Origin: Winogradskyella eximia
GTDB lineage: Bacteria > Bacteroidota > Bacteroidia > Flavobacteriales > Flavobacteriaceae
Assembly (NCBI RefSeq): GCF_003386165.1
Contig: NZ_QRDV01000002.1
Span: 248,001-312,000 of the forward strand
Length of the DNA: 64,000 nt
Reading direction: 5' to 3'
A program made the position numbers and the translations under genes. Under the pieces are notes generated by a model. It searched no databases, had not been told where the DNA came from, and saw nothing but the letters and a program-made list of their open reading frames with translations. This document shows positions 35,434 through 44,952 of this stretch, piece by piece. Positions within the stretch are counted from its first letter, which is position 1. Each line of letters begins with the position of its first letter.

Positions 35434-36384
35434 ATGAAAGTATTAGCAAACGACGGAGTTTCTCAAAGTGGAATTAATGCATTAGAAGCTGCTGGTTACG
35501 AAGTATTAACAACAACAGTAGCCCAAGAACAATTAGAAAATTACATAAACGATAAAAATATTGATGTTCTTTTAGTAAGAAGTGCAACAACCGTAAGAAA
35601 AGATTTAATAGACAACTGCCCTAGCCTAAAAATAATTGGTCGTGGTGGCGTTGGTATGGATAATATCGATGTCGATTATGCACGCAGTAAAGGTTTAAGC
35701 GTTATTAACACTCCGGCTGCATCATCGCATTCTGTTGCTGAATTAGTGTTTGGACATTTTTACGGATTAGCACGTTACTTACATAACTCTAATCGTGATA
35801 TGCCTTTAGAAGGAGATTCAAAATTTAAAAACTTAAAGAAAGCATACGCTAAAGGAACTGAACTTAAAGGAAAAACACTTGGTGTTCTTGGATTTGGTCG
35901 TATTGGTCAAGCCACAGCTAAAGTTGCTTTAGGTGCAGGAATGAAAGTTGTTGCATTTGATCCGTTTTTAGAAAAAGCAGATTTACAATTAGATTTCTTT
36001 GATGGTCAAAAAGTGAATTTTGAAATTAAAACCATTTCTAAAGAAGAAGTACTAAAGCAATCAGACTTTTTAACGTTGCATGTGCCAGCACAAAAAGATT
36101 ACGTGATTGATGAAGCTGAATTTAACCAAATGAAAGATGGTGTTATTATCGCTAATGCTGCACGTGGCGGAGTTGTAAACGAAGTTGCACTTGTAAAAGC
36201 TATTGAAAGTGGTAAAGTATCTAGAGCTGCATTAGATGTGTTTGAAAAAGAACCACAACCAGAAATTCAGTTATTAATGAATCCTGCTCTATCATTGACT
36301 CCACATACTGGTGCTGCTACTAATGAAGCACAAGATAGAATTGGTACAGAACTGGCTGAACAAATCATTTCTATACTAGGTTAA
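35434..36384 (+). CDS. serA: D-3-phosphoglycerate dehydrogenase, short form
   Basis: NAD-dependent first enzyme of serine biosynthesis, 316 residues. Rossmann motif GVLGFGRIGQATAKVA; catalytic Arg in ANAARGGVVNE, Glu in DVFEKEPQ and His in LTPHTGAAT. It lacks the C-terminal ACT/ASB regulatory domains of longer SerA proteins, so serine feedback through an ACT domain is not expected. It acts with the upstream serC and ends at a strong terminator. Confidence 0.9.
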   Translation: MKVLANDGVSQSGINALEAAGYEVLTTTVAQEQLENYINDKNIDVLLVRSATTVRKDLIDNCPSLKIIGRGGVGMDNIDVDYARSKGLSVINTPAASSHSVAELVFGHFYGLARYLHNSNRDMPLEGDSKFKNLKKAYAKGTELKGKTLGVLGFGRIGQATAKVALGAGMKVVAFDPFLEKADLQLDFFDGQKVNFEIKTISKEEVLKQSDFLTLHVPAQKDYVIDEAEFNQMKDGVIIANAARGGVVNEVALVKAIESGKVSRAALDVFEKEPQPEIQLLMNPALSLTPHTGAATNEAQDRIGTELAEQIISILG

Positions 36385-36414
36385 AATAAAAATGTGACCA
36401 ATTCAAATATTATG

Positions 36415-36440
36415 AGTCCTACTAACGTGGGACTTTTTTT
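36415..36440 (+). terminator. Intrinsic terminator after serA
   Basis: 8-bp stem AGTCCTAC/GTGGGACT (one G-U pair), TAAC loop, then a run of seven T. Confidence 0.85.
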
Positions 36441-36488
36441 GTACCTTAACAAACAATTTTATATTAACAACAATTAACTTATTACAAA

Positions 36489-37124
36489 ATGGCAGGAATT
36501 TTAGACTTATTAAACAGTGACTTAGGAAAAACAATTATTAGCGGTGTATCTGGATCTACAGGAACAGATCAAAATAAAACAAGTAGCGTATTAACAATGG
36601 CGTTACCTGTACTTATGAAAGCTATGGAACGTAACGCTTCTACTCCAGAAGGTGCACAAGGCCTAATGGGAGCATTAAGCGGTAAACATAATGGAAGTAT
36701 TTTAGATAACCTAGGTGGCCTATTTGGTGGTGGAGTTGATGAAGAAGTTAAAAACGATGGTTCAAAGATTCTTAGTCATGTTTTAGGTAACAAACAACAA
36801 GGTGTTGAGCAAGTTATTGGACAAAAAGCAGGTTTAGATTCTAGCTCTGTTGCAAGTATCTTACAAGTTGCTGCTCCAATTTTAATGGGAGTTCTAGGTA
36901 AGCAAGCTAGCCAAAACAATGTAAATTCTCAAAGTGGTATCACTGGTCTTTTAGGAGGTTTACTTGGAGGTAACGATACAGCAAACGAACAAAGTTTCTT
37001 AGAAAAAATATTAGATGCAGATGGTGACGGTAGTGTTATTGATGATGTAGCTGGTATGGTTTTAGGCGGAAGCAAAAGCTCTGGAGGACTTGGTGGTCTT
37101 TTAGGAGGTTTATTTGGAAAGTAA
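36489..37124 (+). CDS. DUF937 family protein
   Basis: A 211-residue glycine/leucine-rich protein. The start MAGILDLLNSDLGKTII and repeated segments with GLLGGLLGG match DUF937, whose structure is known to be a helical repeat but whose function is unclear. An Asp-rich motif (DADGDGSVIDDV, near residues 177-188) looks like a calcium-binding or dockerin-type loop. No signal peptide. It stands between two hairpin terminators, so it is its own transcription unit. Confidence 0.85.
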   Translation: MAGILDLLNSDLGKTIISGVSGSTGTDQNKTSSVLTMALPVLMKAMERNASTPEGAQGLMGALSGKHNGSILDNLGGLFGGGVDEEVKNDGSKILSHVLGNKQQGVEQVIGQKAGLDSSSVASILQVAAPILMGVLGKQASQNNVNSQSGITGLLGGLLGGNDTANEQSFLEKILDADGDGSVIDDVAGMVLGGSKSSGGLGGLLGGLFGK

Positions 37125-37145
37125 AATTCTCTACCCATATATACA

Positions 37146-37174
37146 AAAGCAGTTCTAACGAGCTGCTTTTTTTT
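37146..37174 (+). terminator. Intrinsic terminator after the DUF937 gene
   Basis: 10-bp stem AAAGCAGTTC/GAGCTGCTTT (one G-U pair), TAAC loop, then eight T counting the stem end. Confidence 0.85.
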
Positions 37175-37336
37175 ATGCTTTAATATTTCCCTTCAAGAAA
37201 AGGTAGTGTCACGCATTGAAACACCGTGTTTACACATTCACAATTGTATTTCTTTCATTAATCACGTTGCTTTGTAATGTTAAATCGAAGTAAAATTTTA
37301 AACACTCACACATTTTTTTTAATACCTTTAATACTT

Positions 37337-37774
37337 ATGAAAAAGATTATCCCATTTATTATTGTACTCATAGTTATTGTAAGTTGTAAATCTTACAATA
37401 ACACACCAACTATCAATAATGATAACACCAACAGTTTAGTTGAAAATGATACTGTTATAATTGATAGTGACGAAAATGATTATGAAATCATAATTATAGA
37501 ACCTGGTTTTAACGCATGGCTAGCCAGTACTGCTAGACCAGAAGGCTATTATTCTCAACAATGGTTAGAATCTAGAAATGCACTAATGGTTCAAACCTGG
37601 AATCAACGGAACCTGCAGCCATTAACTTACGACCCAAATCTTTATGAGGTTCGTATAGATTATGATACTAGAACAGATTATGGTTATGAAGTGAATTACA
37701 AATTATATAACTACTTTGTATATTTTCAAATAAAACACAAACAACGATTGTCTTCTTTTGCACCGAGGATTTAA
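37337..37774 (+). CDS. DUF6146-like lipoprotein
   Basis: A ~145-residue putative lipoprotein. I start at the ATG at 37337 (MKKIIPFIIVLIVIVSC) since this yields a canonical lipoprotein signal with Cys17; an upstream in-frame ATG at 37277 would bury it. An Asn/Asp-rich linker follows, then a conserved-looking domain with FNAWLASTARPEGYYSQQWL and NALMVQTWNQR. I recall this as the flavobacterial DUF6146 family; function unknown. Next gene begins about 50 bp later on the same strand. Confidence 0.75.
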   Translation: MKKIIPFIIVLIVIVSCKSYNNTPTINNDNTNSLVENDTVIIDSDENDYEIIIIEPGFNAWLASTARPEGYYSQQWLESRNALMVQTWNQRNLQPLTYDPNLYEVRIDYDTRTDYGYEVNYKLYNYFVYFQIKHKQRLSSFAPRI

Positions 37775-37823
37775 GCTATAAGTAAATCTAATTTCATTAA
37801 TTTTGCAAAACGAAATTAATGCT

Positions 37824-38318
37824 ATGGAAAAATTTAAAAAACAATGGGAAATACAACACAATTGGCAGTTGTTATTTCCCTTTTTTGGTCTACTTATATT
37901 AGGTTATTCTGCTTTTAAAATCTCGAATGCTTTTTTAAAGAATTATGGATTAACTTTAACTATAGTCGCTTCACTTTTAGTTTTTTTCCTTTTATTAAAA
38001 TTCATTCTAATAATATTCAAAAAGCTAGAAAAGAAATGGATTCTAGACTACAAATGGGAAATGATCCGTGTATTCATGGTTTTTGCAATTACAGGTTCAT
38101 CTTCTTTAATTGTAGGTAGACCTATAATAAAACTCATCGGAATTACTAAAGAAAACTTAAATCCTATGCTTTATTGGGTTTTATATATTATTATTGGTCT
38201 CGTTTTCTATCAGATTCTTTTAGTATCCTTTGGATGGCTTTTTGGGCAATTCAAATTTTTCTGGAAATTTGAAAAGAAAATGCTTAGAAGATTTGGACTT
38301 AAACGGTTTTTAGATTGA
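37824..38318 (+). CDS. DUF6787-like membrane protein
   Basis: A ~164-residue inner-membrane protein with four hydrophobic helices (near 15-35, 43-66, 80-105, 118-145), starting MEKFKKQWEIQHNWQL. I place the start at the ATG at 37824; an upstream TTG at 37803 would add seven non-conserved residues. It resembles the DUF6787 family seen in flavobacteria; biochemical role unknown. Its stop codon overlaps the TTG start of the His-rich gene that follows, so they are translationally coupled. Confidence 0.7.
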   Translation: MEKFKKQWEIQHNWQLLFPFFGLLILGYSAFKISNAFLKNYGLTLTIVASLLVFFLLLKFILIIFKKLEKKWILDYKWEMIRVFMVFAITGSSSLIVGRPIIKLIGITKENLNPMLYWVLYIIIGLVFYQILLVSFGWLFGQFKFFWKFEKKMLRRFGLKRFLD

Positions 38319-38656
38319 ATTTAAAATTAATTATTACATCAGTATTTAATATTACAGCAATTGTACTTGCTCTTGCCGTATTATTACCTTCTGCAGTAAA
38401 ATTAACGCATGCATTTAATCATCATAAGCATGAGGTTTGTGACAAAGACAACGATCACCAAACTCACTTTCATGAGTCTGATTTAGATTGTGATTTTTAT
38501 AAATTTAAATTAACAACGCAATACTATAAGCCATTGCAACCCTTCGAAATTATTTCGATTGTAAATAACTTCAAAATTTCAAAGTCACAATACGAATTTG
38601 TTAGTGATTTCCAGAGACTTCAAACAGCACTTCGAGGACCTCCTCAAATGATTTAA
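38315..38656 (+). CDS. Small His/Cys-rich envelope protein, TTG start
   Basis: A 113-residue protein with an N-terminal membrane helix or signal (about residues 4-28) followed by a metal-binding-type stretch: HAFNHHKHEVCDKDNDHQTH and HESDLDCDFY, with eight His and two Cys in about 30 residues. No ATG exists before the conserved part; the only plausible start is TTG at 38315 overlapping the upstream TGA, which indicates translational coupling. Placed directly upstream of a receptor with its own His-rich loop, it likely handles zinc or another divalent metal in the periplasm (inference). Confidence 0.65.
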   Translation: MNLKLIITSVFNITAIVLALAVLLPSAVKLTHAFNHHKHEVCDKDNDHQTHFHESDLDCDFYKFKLTTQYYKPLQPFEIISIVNNFKISKSQYEFVSDFQRLQTALRGPPQMI

Positions 38657-38706
38657 TATTTTAGAAATTAAAATTTCATTTTTATTAATTATTAAATCAT
38701 TTATTT

Positions 38707-40929
38707 ATGAATCGATTACTATTCATCGTATTCAGCATACTGTGTTTAAACACCTATGCTCAAAACAAAATTAAGGGTAAAGTTTTAGACAAAACAACTC
38801 AAACAGCAATACCTTACGCTACTATATATTTACCAGAACTAGAAACAGGAACAACGACTAATGATAAAGGAGAATTCTCATTAGAGCTTTCAAAAGGAAC
38901 TTATAAAATTGTTATTTCTTACATCGGATTTCAAACTCAATCTTTAAGTATAACTGTTCCTTCTAAAGAGACCTTAACGTTCTTATTATCTGAATCTGCC
39001 ATGGAGATGGAAGAAGTGATCATCTCTACACCTTTTCACAAACTACAAAGTGAAAACGTAATGAAAGTAGAACAGAAAAAGATGACCGAATTAAAAGCAT
39101 CTGGTGCTCTTACGCTTGCAGGAGGCATTACCTCAATAGCAGGTGTAGAAAGTGTAAGCACAGGAAACAGTATTGGCAAACCAGTAATTAGAGGGCTAAG
39201 CTCAAACCGAGTATTGGTATACACACAAGGAGTTAGATTAGAAAATCAGCAATTTGGTAGCGAACATGGTCTTGGTATTAATGACGCTGGTATTGAGAGT
39301 GTTGAAGTCATTAAAGGTCCCGCTTCCCTACTCTATGGTAGCGATGCTTTAGGTGGTGTTTTATATCTCAATCCAGAGCGTTTTGCTAATATGGAAACGT
39401 CGTCTGCTGATGCTTCTGTTAATTATTTTACTAATACAAAAGGGTATAGCACAAATGCTGGTTACAAAGCGTCTAGCAACGGATTCAAGTTTTTATTTAG
39501 AGGAAGTTTAACAGAACATTCAGATTACGACACAAAAGATTATCATGTGACGAATACACGTTACAGAGAACAAGATTTTAAAGCTGGCTTTGGCTATCAA
39601 GCTTCAAAATTTAAAACCGAATTTCGTTATAATTTAAATAACGCCAAGCTAGGTTTACCAGAAGAGATAGGAATTCAATCTACTGCAAAAACACCGTTAT
39701 TACCATATCAAAATATTGACAATCATATTTTTAGTTCAAAATCTACTTTGTTTTTTGACAATTCTAGTTTAGATGTTACTTTAGGTTTTATCTATAATAA
39801 TAGGAAAGAATTTGAAGAAGAACATCATCATGATGAAGATGAAGACGGTCATGAAGATGAGGAGCACGATGAACACGAAGAATTGGAAGCTGCTTTAAAC
39901 ATGAAACTAAAAACCTTTAACTACGATGTTAAATACAATTTACCAACTATTGGTAAATTTGAAACTATTGTTGGTGTGCAAGGTATGAACCAAACTAATT
40001 CTAATCATGGTGAAGAAAGTTTAATACCAGATGCAACTACCAACGATTTTGGAGTTTTAGCAACTTCTCATATACATTTTGAAACAATTGATATACAATT
40101 AGGTGCACGTTACGATTTTAGATCCATTGATATTGATAATAATTTTGATAAAACTTATAATTCCTTTAATGGCGCGTTAGGTTTTAAAACCAATATTTTA
40201 AAAAATGTAACTACAAGATTAAATTTAGCCACAGGATTTAGAGCACCAAATCTTGCAGAACTAGCCTCAGATGGTACTCATGAAGGCACTAACCGTTATG
40301 AAATTGGAAATGAGAACTTAACAAATGAACAAAATTTTCAGGTAGATTTAGCCTTAGAATATAAAAATGAGCATATTGAATTGTTCGCCAATGCGTTTTA
40401 TAATAAAGTGAATAATTATATTTTCTTAAATCCAAATGGAGAACTCATTAATGGCGACCCTGTCTTTTTATATGAACAAGAAAATGCGTTTTTATATGGA
40501 GGTGAATTTGGGTTACACTTTCACCCACATCCTATTCACTGGCTGCATTTAGAAAGTAGCTTTGAGACTGTAACAGGCCAATTAGATAATGATGATTATT
40601 TACCTATGATTCCTGCAAATTCTTTAACCAATACATTACGTGTGGAGTTTAATTCTGAAACGATTAAGAACATTAATGCTTTTGTAAAATTACGTTCAAC
40701 ATTTGCACAAAATAATGTGAATACGTTTGAAACCACTTCAGATGCTTATAATTTATTAAGTCTCGGTGTTGGCGGCACTTTCAAAATGTTTAATAACGAT
40801 ATGAATGTATCACTTTCTGCAACTAATTTATTAGATACAGAATATGTACATCATTTATCGCGTTTAAAATCCGATGGAATTTTCAATATGGGACGTAACG
40901 TAAATATTGGTGTTACTTATACATTGTAA
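38707..40929 (+). CDS. TonB-dependent receptor with His-rich loop, ZnuD-like
   Basis: A 740-residue outer-membrane receptor. After a signal peptide (cleavage after NTYAQ) comes a carboxypeptidase-like regulatory beta-sandwich (IKGKVLDKTTQTAIPYATIY), then the plug (ITSIAGVESVSTGNSIGKP, VIRGLSSNRVLVY, VEVIKGPASLLYGSDALGGV) and the beta-barrel, ending in an aromatic-rich C-terminus (NVNIGVTYTL). An extracellular loop at about residues 370-397 is packed with His, Asp and Glu (EEHHHDEDEDGHEDEEHDEH), as in zinc receptors of the ZnuD type. It follows a small His-rich protein. Zinc is the best substrate guess; copper or nickel cannot be excluded. Confidence 0.85.
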   Translation: MNRLLFIVFSILCLNTYAQNKIKGKVLDKTTQTAIPYATIYLPELETGTTTNDKGEFSLELSKGTYKIVISYIGFQTQSLSITVPSKETLTFLLSESAMEMEEVIISTPFHKLQSENVMKVEQKKMTELKASGALTLAGGITSIAGVESVSTGNSIGKPVIRGLSSNRVLVYTQGVRLENQQFGSEHGLGINDAGIESVEVIKGPASLLYGSDALGGVLYLNPERFANMETSSADASVNYFTNTKGYSTNAGYKASSNGFKFLFRGSLTEHSDYDTKDYHVTNTRYREQDFKAGFGYQASKFKTEFRYNLNNAKLGLPEEIGIQSTAKTPLLPYQNIDNHIFSSKSTLFFDNSSLDVTLGFIYNNRKEFEEEHHHDEDEDGHEDEEHDEHEELEAALNMKLKTFNYDVKYNLPTIGKFETIVGVQGMNQTNSNHGEESLIPDATTNDFGVLATSHIHFETIDIQLGARYDFRSIDIDNNFDKTYNSFNGALGFKTNILKNVTTRLNLATGFRAPNLAELASDGTHEGTNRYEIGNENLTNEQNFQVDLALEYKNEHIELFANAFYNKVNNYIFLNPNGELINGDPVFLYEQENAFLYGGEFGLHFHPHPIHWLHLESSFETVTGQLDNDDYLPMIPANSLTNTLRVEFNSETIKNINAFVKLRSTFAQNNVNTFETTSDAYNLLSLGVGGTFKMFNNDMNVSLSATNLLDTEYVHHLSRLKSDGIFNMGRNVNIGVTYTL

Positions 40930-40949
40930 CACTATTTATTAATAACTAA

Positions 40950-41016
40950 AAATGTCTATTTGAGCGCAGTAGAAAGCCTAAAACGCACAATTTCGAATGC
41001 GCTCAATGCGACATTT
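40950..41016. repeat. Imperfect inverted repeat, REP-like, between convergent genes
   Basis: Arms AAATGTC (40950-40956) plus TGAGCGCA (40961-40968) pair with TGCGCTCA (40998-41005) plus GACATTT (41010-41016). The TGAGCGCAGTAGAAAG core resembles a short palindromic repeat family I have seen in Bacteroidota intergenic DNA. It probably also acts as a transcription stop. Confidence 0.55.
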
Positions 41017-41028
41017 ATTTATATATAC

Positions 41029-41307
41029 CTATGCCTCTTTAATTTCTGTTTTAGAGCTAAAAACATAAGTGTAAAGCCACATTAAGGTAAATGTTGGTAT
41101 CACATCAAAACCTGGTAAAGCTTCTTCAACTAAAGTGATTACTCCAGCTACTTTACCTGCCTTTCCTGTATATAACTTGGTCATTAGCCAAGCTGAAACT
41201 GGTGCCCAAACAATATCTGAAAATTCACCGATTCCGGGAATTATAAATGAGACTAAACCTAGGGCGTCAAAAAGAATACCAATTCCTAATTTTTTGTATT
41301 TATTCAT
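41029..41307 (-). CDS. Small integral membrane protein
   Basis: A 92-residue protein with three hydrophobic stretches (about residues 8-26, 31-46, 69-83). The pattern LGIGILFDALGLVSFIIPG followed by GEFSDIVWAPVSAWLMTKLY recurs in uncharacterised flavobacterial membrane proteins. Function unknown. It is convergent with the receptor gene across a REP-like inverted repeat. Confidence 0.7.
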   Translation of the reverse strand: MNKYKKLGIGILFDALGLVSFIIPGIGEFSDIVWAPVSAWLMTKLYTGKAGKVAGVITLVEEALPGFDVIPTFTLMWLYTYVFSSKTEIKEA

Positions 41308-41449
41308 ATAGTGTATTAATTACTAATTTATATAGAGCAATAATTATTCCAAATAAAATGGTACTCTCATGCTCATATTCAACTTAATAATAGCAAACGA
41401 TACATTATTTTTTAACGTTTAATTAAGAGTTTTGCCTGACATGACAACT

Positions 41450-41457
41450 TAATTTTG
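41450..41457 (+). promoter_or_regulatory. Candidate promoter of the DUF5916 gene
   Basis: -7 match TAATTTTG with a TTG 15 bp upstream, slightly short of the usual spacing. An 8-bp inverted repeat (AGATGTAG at 41467, CTACATCT at 41489) follows in the leader. Confidence 0.45.
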
Positions 41458-41526
41458 TACAAAATCAGATGTAGCCACCGCTAAATAACTACATCTACAC
41501 CCTATTTTAAACGACCCAAACCAATT

Positions 41527-43968
41527 ATGAACGCTCGTTCTTTAATTCTTTTGCTTGCCATGTTATGCTTTGCTGTGACCAGTATTGCTCAAAATAAAAA
41601 ATCATTAAATATTCAACGTACAGAACAGGCGCCTAAAATAGATGGCATTTTAGATGATGCTATTTGGCAGAATTCTGAAATTGCCACTGGCTTCGTTTCT
41701 AATAGACCTGAAATTGGTAAATCAGCATTGAGTGAAGAACGTACAGAAGTAAAAATGACCTACGATGATAAGGCTATTTATGTTGCTGCTTATCTGTATG
41801 ACGATCCTTCTAAAATAATGAAACAATTGACCAATAGAGATAACTTTGGTCAGACAGATTATTTCATTTTAGTATTAAACCCAAATAACGACGCCCAAAA
41901 CGACACCTCTTTTTATGTTTTTAGTTCTGGTCAGCAAGCTGATGCCATTGAAAACCCAACTATTGGAGAGGATTTTGGTTGGAATGCCGTTTGGGACAGT
42001 GCTGTAAAAATTATGGACGATGGTTGGATTGTAGAAATGAAGATTCCATATCGTACCTTACGTTTCGCAGACCAAGAGGAGCCAACTTGGGGAGCTCAGT
42101 TTCATAGAGAATTTAGACGATCTAGATCGCGATACACTTGGAACCCAATTGACCCAACTCAAGGTTATTCTGGATTATATCATGCAGAAATTAAAGGCCT
42201 TAAAGATATTAAACCACCTAACAGATTAAACCTCTACCCTTTTACAACAGGGATAGTCAACAATTTTGAAGGAGATACAGATACCGATTTAAGATTTGGA
42301 ATGGATGTTAAATACGGACTTACAGATAATTTTACTTTGGATGCTACTCTAGTTCCTGATTTTAGTCAAGCAGGATTTGATAATGTCGTTTTAAACCTTG
42401 GTCCTTTTGAACAAACCTTCTCAGAACAACGCCAATTTTTTACAGAAGGAGTCGATTTGTTTTCTAAAGGAGATTTGTTCTTCTCTAGACGTATCGGAAA
42501 CAAACCAAGCGGAAGACATAGTCTTAACGACAATGAAGAAGCAAACATACCTAACGAAGTTAAAGTCTTAAATGCTGTAAAAGTTTCTGGTAGAACAAAA
42601 AACGGCTTAGGTATAGGCTTTTTTAATGCCATTACAGAAAAGACAACAGCGACAATAAAAAACACACTAACTAACGAAAAACGTAAAACTACAGTAGAAC
42701 CATTTGCTAATTACAATATCTTAGTGGTAGACCAACAATTTAATGGCAATTCTTCAGTAAGTTTAATTAATACTAATGTGCTTAGAGAAGGTAATTTTAG
42801 AGATGCTAATGCTACAGCAGTAGTAGCAAATATCATTAATAAACGTAACACCTATAATGTTGCAACAGATCTAAGAATGAGTAATGTAAATTACCAGAAC
42901 ACAAATAGTGAAACTGGTTTTAGTAGTTATTTGAAACTTGCTAAGATTCATGGTAATTTACGCTATAGTTTAGAACATAGTTTTGCTGATACTAAATTTA
43001 ACATCAATGATTTAGGATTATTACTGAGAAATAATTACAACGCTTTTAGTTCTGATATTTCGTACCAAACCTTTGAACCAAGTGGAAATTTAAATAACTA
43101 TCGTATAAATGCCTTTTTTAATTATAACAGATTAGTAAAACCTAATGTTTATTCTCAATCTAATTTTGGAGCTACATACCAAGCTACTACTAAAAAATTA
43201 GATGGTTTTGGTTTTAGATTGAATATAGAACCAGGCGAGCAAAACGACTACTTTGAATCTCGTGATGGCCGACCATTTATTTATGAAAATTATGTAAGCA
43301 CAGGAGGTTGGATTTCATCGAATTATAATAGAAAATTTGCTTTAGATTTAAGAGCCAATATTGGAGCATTATTCGAAAAAGGCAGAGATTTATTTAATTA
43401 TGATATTGAAGTTGAACCGCGTGTAAGACTTAATGATAAATTATTGCTGATATACCAATTCTATTATGATTTCACTAATGGCGGACGTGGTTTTTCAACA
43501 AAAGCAGATGATCAATCCATTTTTGGAGAACGCAACAGACAGATTGTAACTAATAGTATTTCTGCTAATTACGCTTTTAATCCATACAACTCTTTAGCAC
43601 TAAGTTTTAGACATTATTGGGACACTGTAAAATACGATAATGAATTATTTACCTTATTAGATTCAGGGAGATTAACTACAGATTCTGGTTATACCTTAGA
43701 GACTATTGACAACGATCCGGATATTAATTTTAGTACTTGGAATATAGATTTAAGCTACTCTTGGCAATTTGCTCCAGGAAGTTTTTTAACGGCTTTATAC
43801 AGAAATCAATTGTTTAATTTAGACAGTTTTGCTGAATATAATTATTCGCAAAGTGTTGATAGTTTATTTGATCAACCCATGCAGCACAGTTTCTCAGTGA
43901 GACTTCAATATTTTATTGACTTTAATGGCATTAAATCTGTTTTCAACCCTAATAAATCTGAATCTTAG
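41527..43968 (+). CDS. DUF5916 family outer-membrane protein with CBM9-like domain
   Basis: An 813-residue exported protein. Signal peptide cleaves after AVTSIAQ. Residues ~27-215 form a CBM9/DOMON-like beta-sandwich (APKIDGILDDAIWQNSEIAT, then YDDKAIYVAAYLYDD, GWIVEMKIPYRTLRF). The rest (about 220-813) matches DUF5916, an outer-membrane beta-barrel-like region rich in aromatic strands (GPFEQTFSEQRQFFTEG, ending RLQYFIDFNG). The family is common in Bacteroidota and of uncertain function, perhaps glycan or protein handling at the cell surface. It has its own promoter region. Confidence 0.85.
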   Translation: MNARSLILLLAMLCFAVTSIAQNKKSLNIQRTEQAPKIDGILDDAIWQNSEIATGFVSNRPEIGKSALSEERTEVKMTYDDKAIYVAAYLYDDPSKIMKQLTNRDNFGQTDYFILVLNPNNDAQNDTSFYVFSSGQQADAIENPTIGEDFGWNAVWDSAVKIMDDGWIVEMKIPYRTLRFADQEEPTWGAQFHREFRRSRSRYTWNPIDPTQGYSGLYHAEIKGLKDIKPPNRLNLYPFTTGIVNNFEGDTDTDLRFGMDVKYGLTDNFTLDATLVPDFSQAGFDNVVLNLGPFEQTFSEQRQFFTEGVDLFSKGDLFFSRRIGNKPSGRHSLNDNEEANIPNEVKVLNAVKVSGRTKNGLGIGFFNAITEKTTATIKNTLTNEKRKTTVEPFANYNILVVDQQFNGNSSVSLINTNVLREGNFRDANATAVVANIINKRNTYNVATDLRMSNVNYQNTNSETGFSSYLKLAKIHGNLRYSLEHSFADTKFNINDLGLLLRNNYNAFSSDISYQTFEPSGNLNNYRINAFFNYNRLVKPNVYSQSNFGATYQATTKKLDGFGFRLNIEPGEQNDYFESRDGRPFIYENYVSTGGWISSNYNRKFALDLRANIGALFEKGRDLFNYDIEVEPRVRLNDKLLLIYQFYYDFTNGGRGFSTKADDQSIFGERNRQIVTNSISANYAFNPYNSLALSFRHYWDTVKYDNELFTLLDSGRLTTDSGYTLETIDNDPDINFSTWNIDLSYSWQFAPGSFLTALYRNQLFNLDSFAEYNYSQSVDSLFDQPMQHSFSVRLQYFIDFNGIKSVFNPNKSES

Positions 43969-44007
43969 TTTTGTAGAATTAGGGATTAAGTATTACTTTC
44001 ACATTGT

Positions 44008-44685
44008 ATGAATAAAACTGTTATTTCCGCTAAGCAAATTAAGAAAGCCTATAAAGATCTTGAAGTCTTAAAAGGTGTTGATTTAACCATTTTAGAAGGT
44101 GAAGTGATTTCAATTGTTGGTGCTTCTGGTGCTGGTAAAACCACATTGCTTCAAATACTTGGCACTTTGGATAAACCCGATTATAATTCAGATACAGAAT
44201 TAATTATAAACGATCAATCCATAAAATCTTTAAATGATAAAGCTTTAGCTAAATTCAGAAATAAAAATATTGGTTTTATTTTTCAATTTCATCAGTTGTT
44301 GCCTGAGTTTACAGCATTAGAAAATGTGTGCATTCCTGCATTTATAAATAACACACCAAAAGCCGATGCAGAAAAGCGAGCTATTGAATTATTAGATTAT
44401 TTAGGTTTAAAAGATCGCATTCATCATAAACCCAATAGTATGTCTGGTGGAGAGCAACAACGTGTTGCTGTCGCTAGAGCTTTAATAAACAATCCGAATA
44501 TTATTTTTGCAGATGAACCCTCTGGAAATTTAGATAGTGAATCTGCAGACCAATTACATAACTTGTTTTTTAAATTAAGAGACGAGTTTAATCAAACATT
44601 TGTTCTTGTAACTCACAACCAAGAATTAGCCAATATGGCGGATAGAAAACTAACTATGGTAGATGGTAAAATTGTGGGACAATAA
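44008..44685 (+). CDS. ABC transporter ATP-binding protein, LolD/MacB-like
   Basis: A 225-residue ATPase of the LolCDE/MacB/FtsE class. Walker [11 protein letters not shown]-loop [15 protein letters not shown], signature [15 protein letters not shown] and Walker [14 protein letters not shown] with a following H-loop His in VLVTHNQ. In this class it powers lipoprotein release or peptide/antibiotic extrusion, paired with FtsX-like permeases; no permease gene is adjacent, so the partner is encoded elsewhere. It starts 39 bp after the DUF5916 gene. Confidence 0.88.
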   Translation: MNKTVISAKQIKKAYKDLEVLKGVDLTILEGEVISIVGASGAGKTTLLQILGTLDKPDYNSDTELIINDQSIKSLNDKALAKFRNKNIGFIFQFHQLLPEFTALENVCIPAFINNTPKADAEKRAIELLDYLGLKDRIHHKPNSMSGGEQQRVAVARALINNPNIIFADEPSGNLDSESADQLHNLFFKLRDEFNQTFVLVTHNQELANMADRKLTMVDGKIVGQ

Positions 44686-44952
44686 CCATTTTACTCTATA
44701 ATAATATAGATAAATATAATTTGGTATTGCTAAAAACAACTATGCATTACCGCAATATCGCTCTTAGAAGTATTTGAAATTAATCTCAAAATTTAACCTA
44801 TACTTAAAACATTGTGAACATCTGTTTCAATTTTTAGGTTAAATAATAGCATAAAATAGTACATTCGCTTTTGAACTTTTCTTGAGTTTTTGATTTTAAC
44901 CCAAAAAGAGATAAAATATATTAAGTTAAGTTCATTACCTAATTTAAAATTT

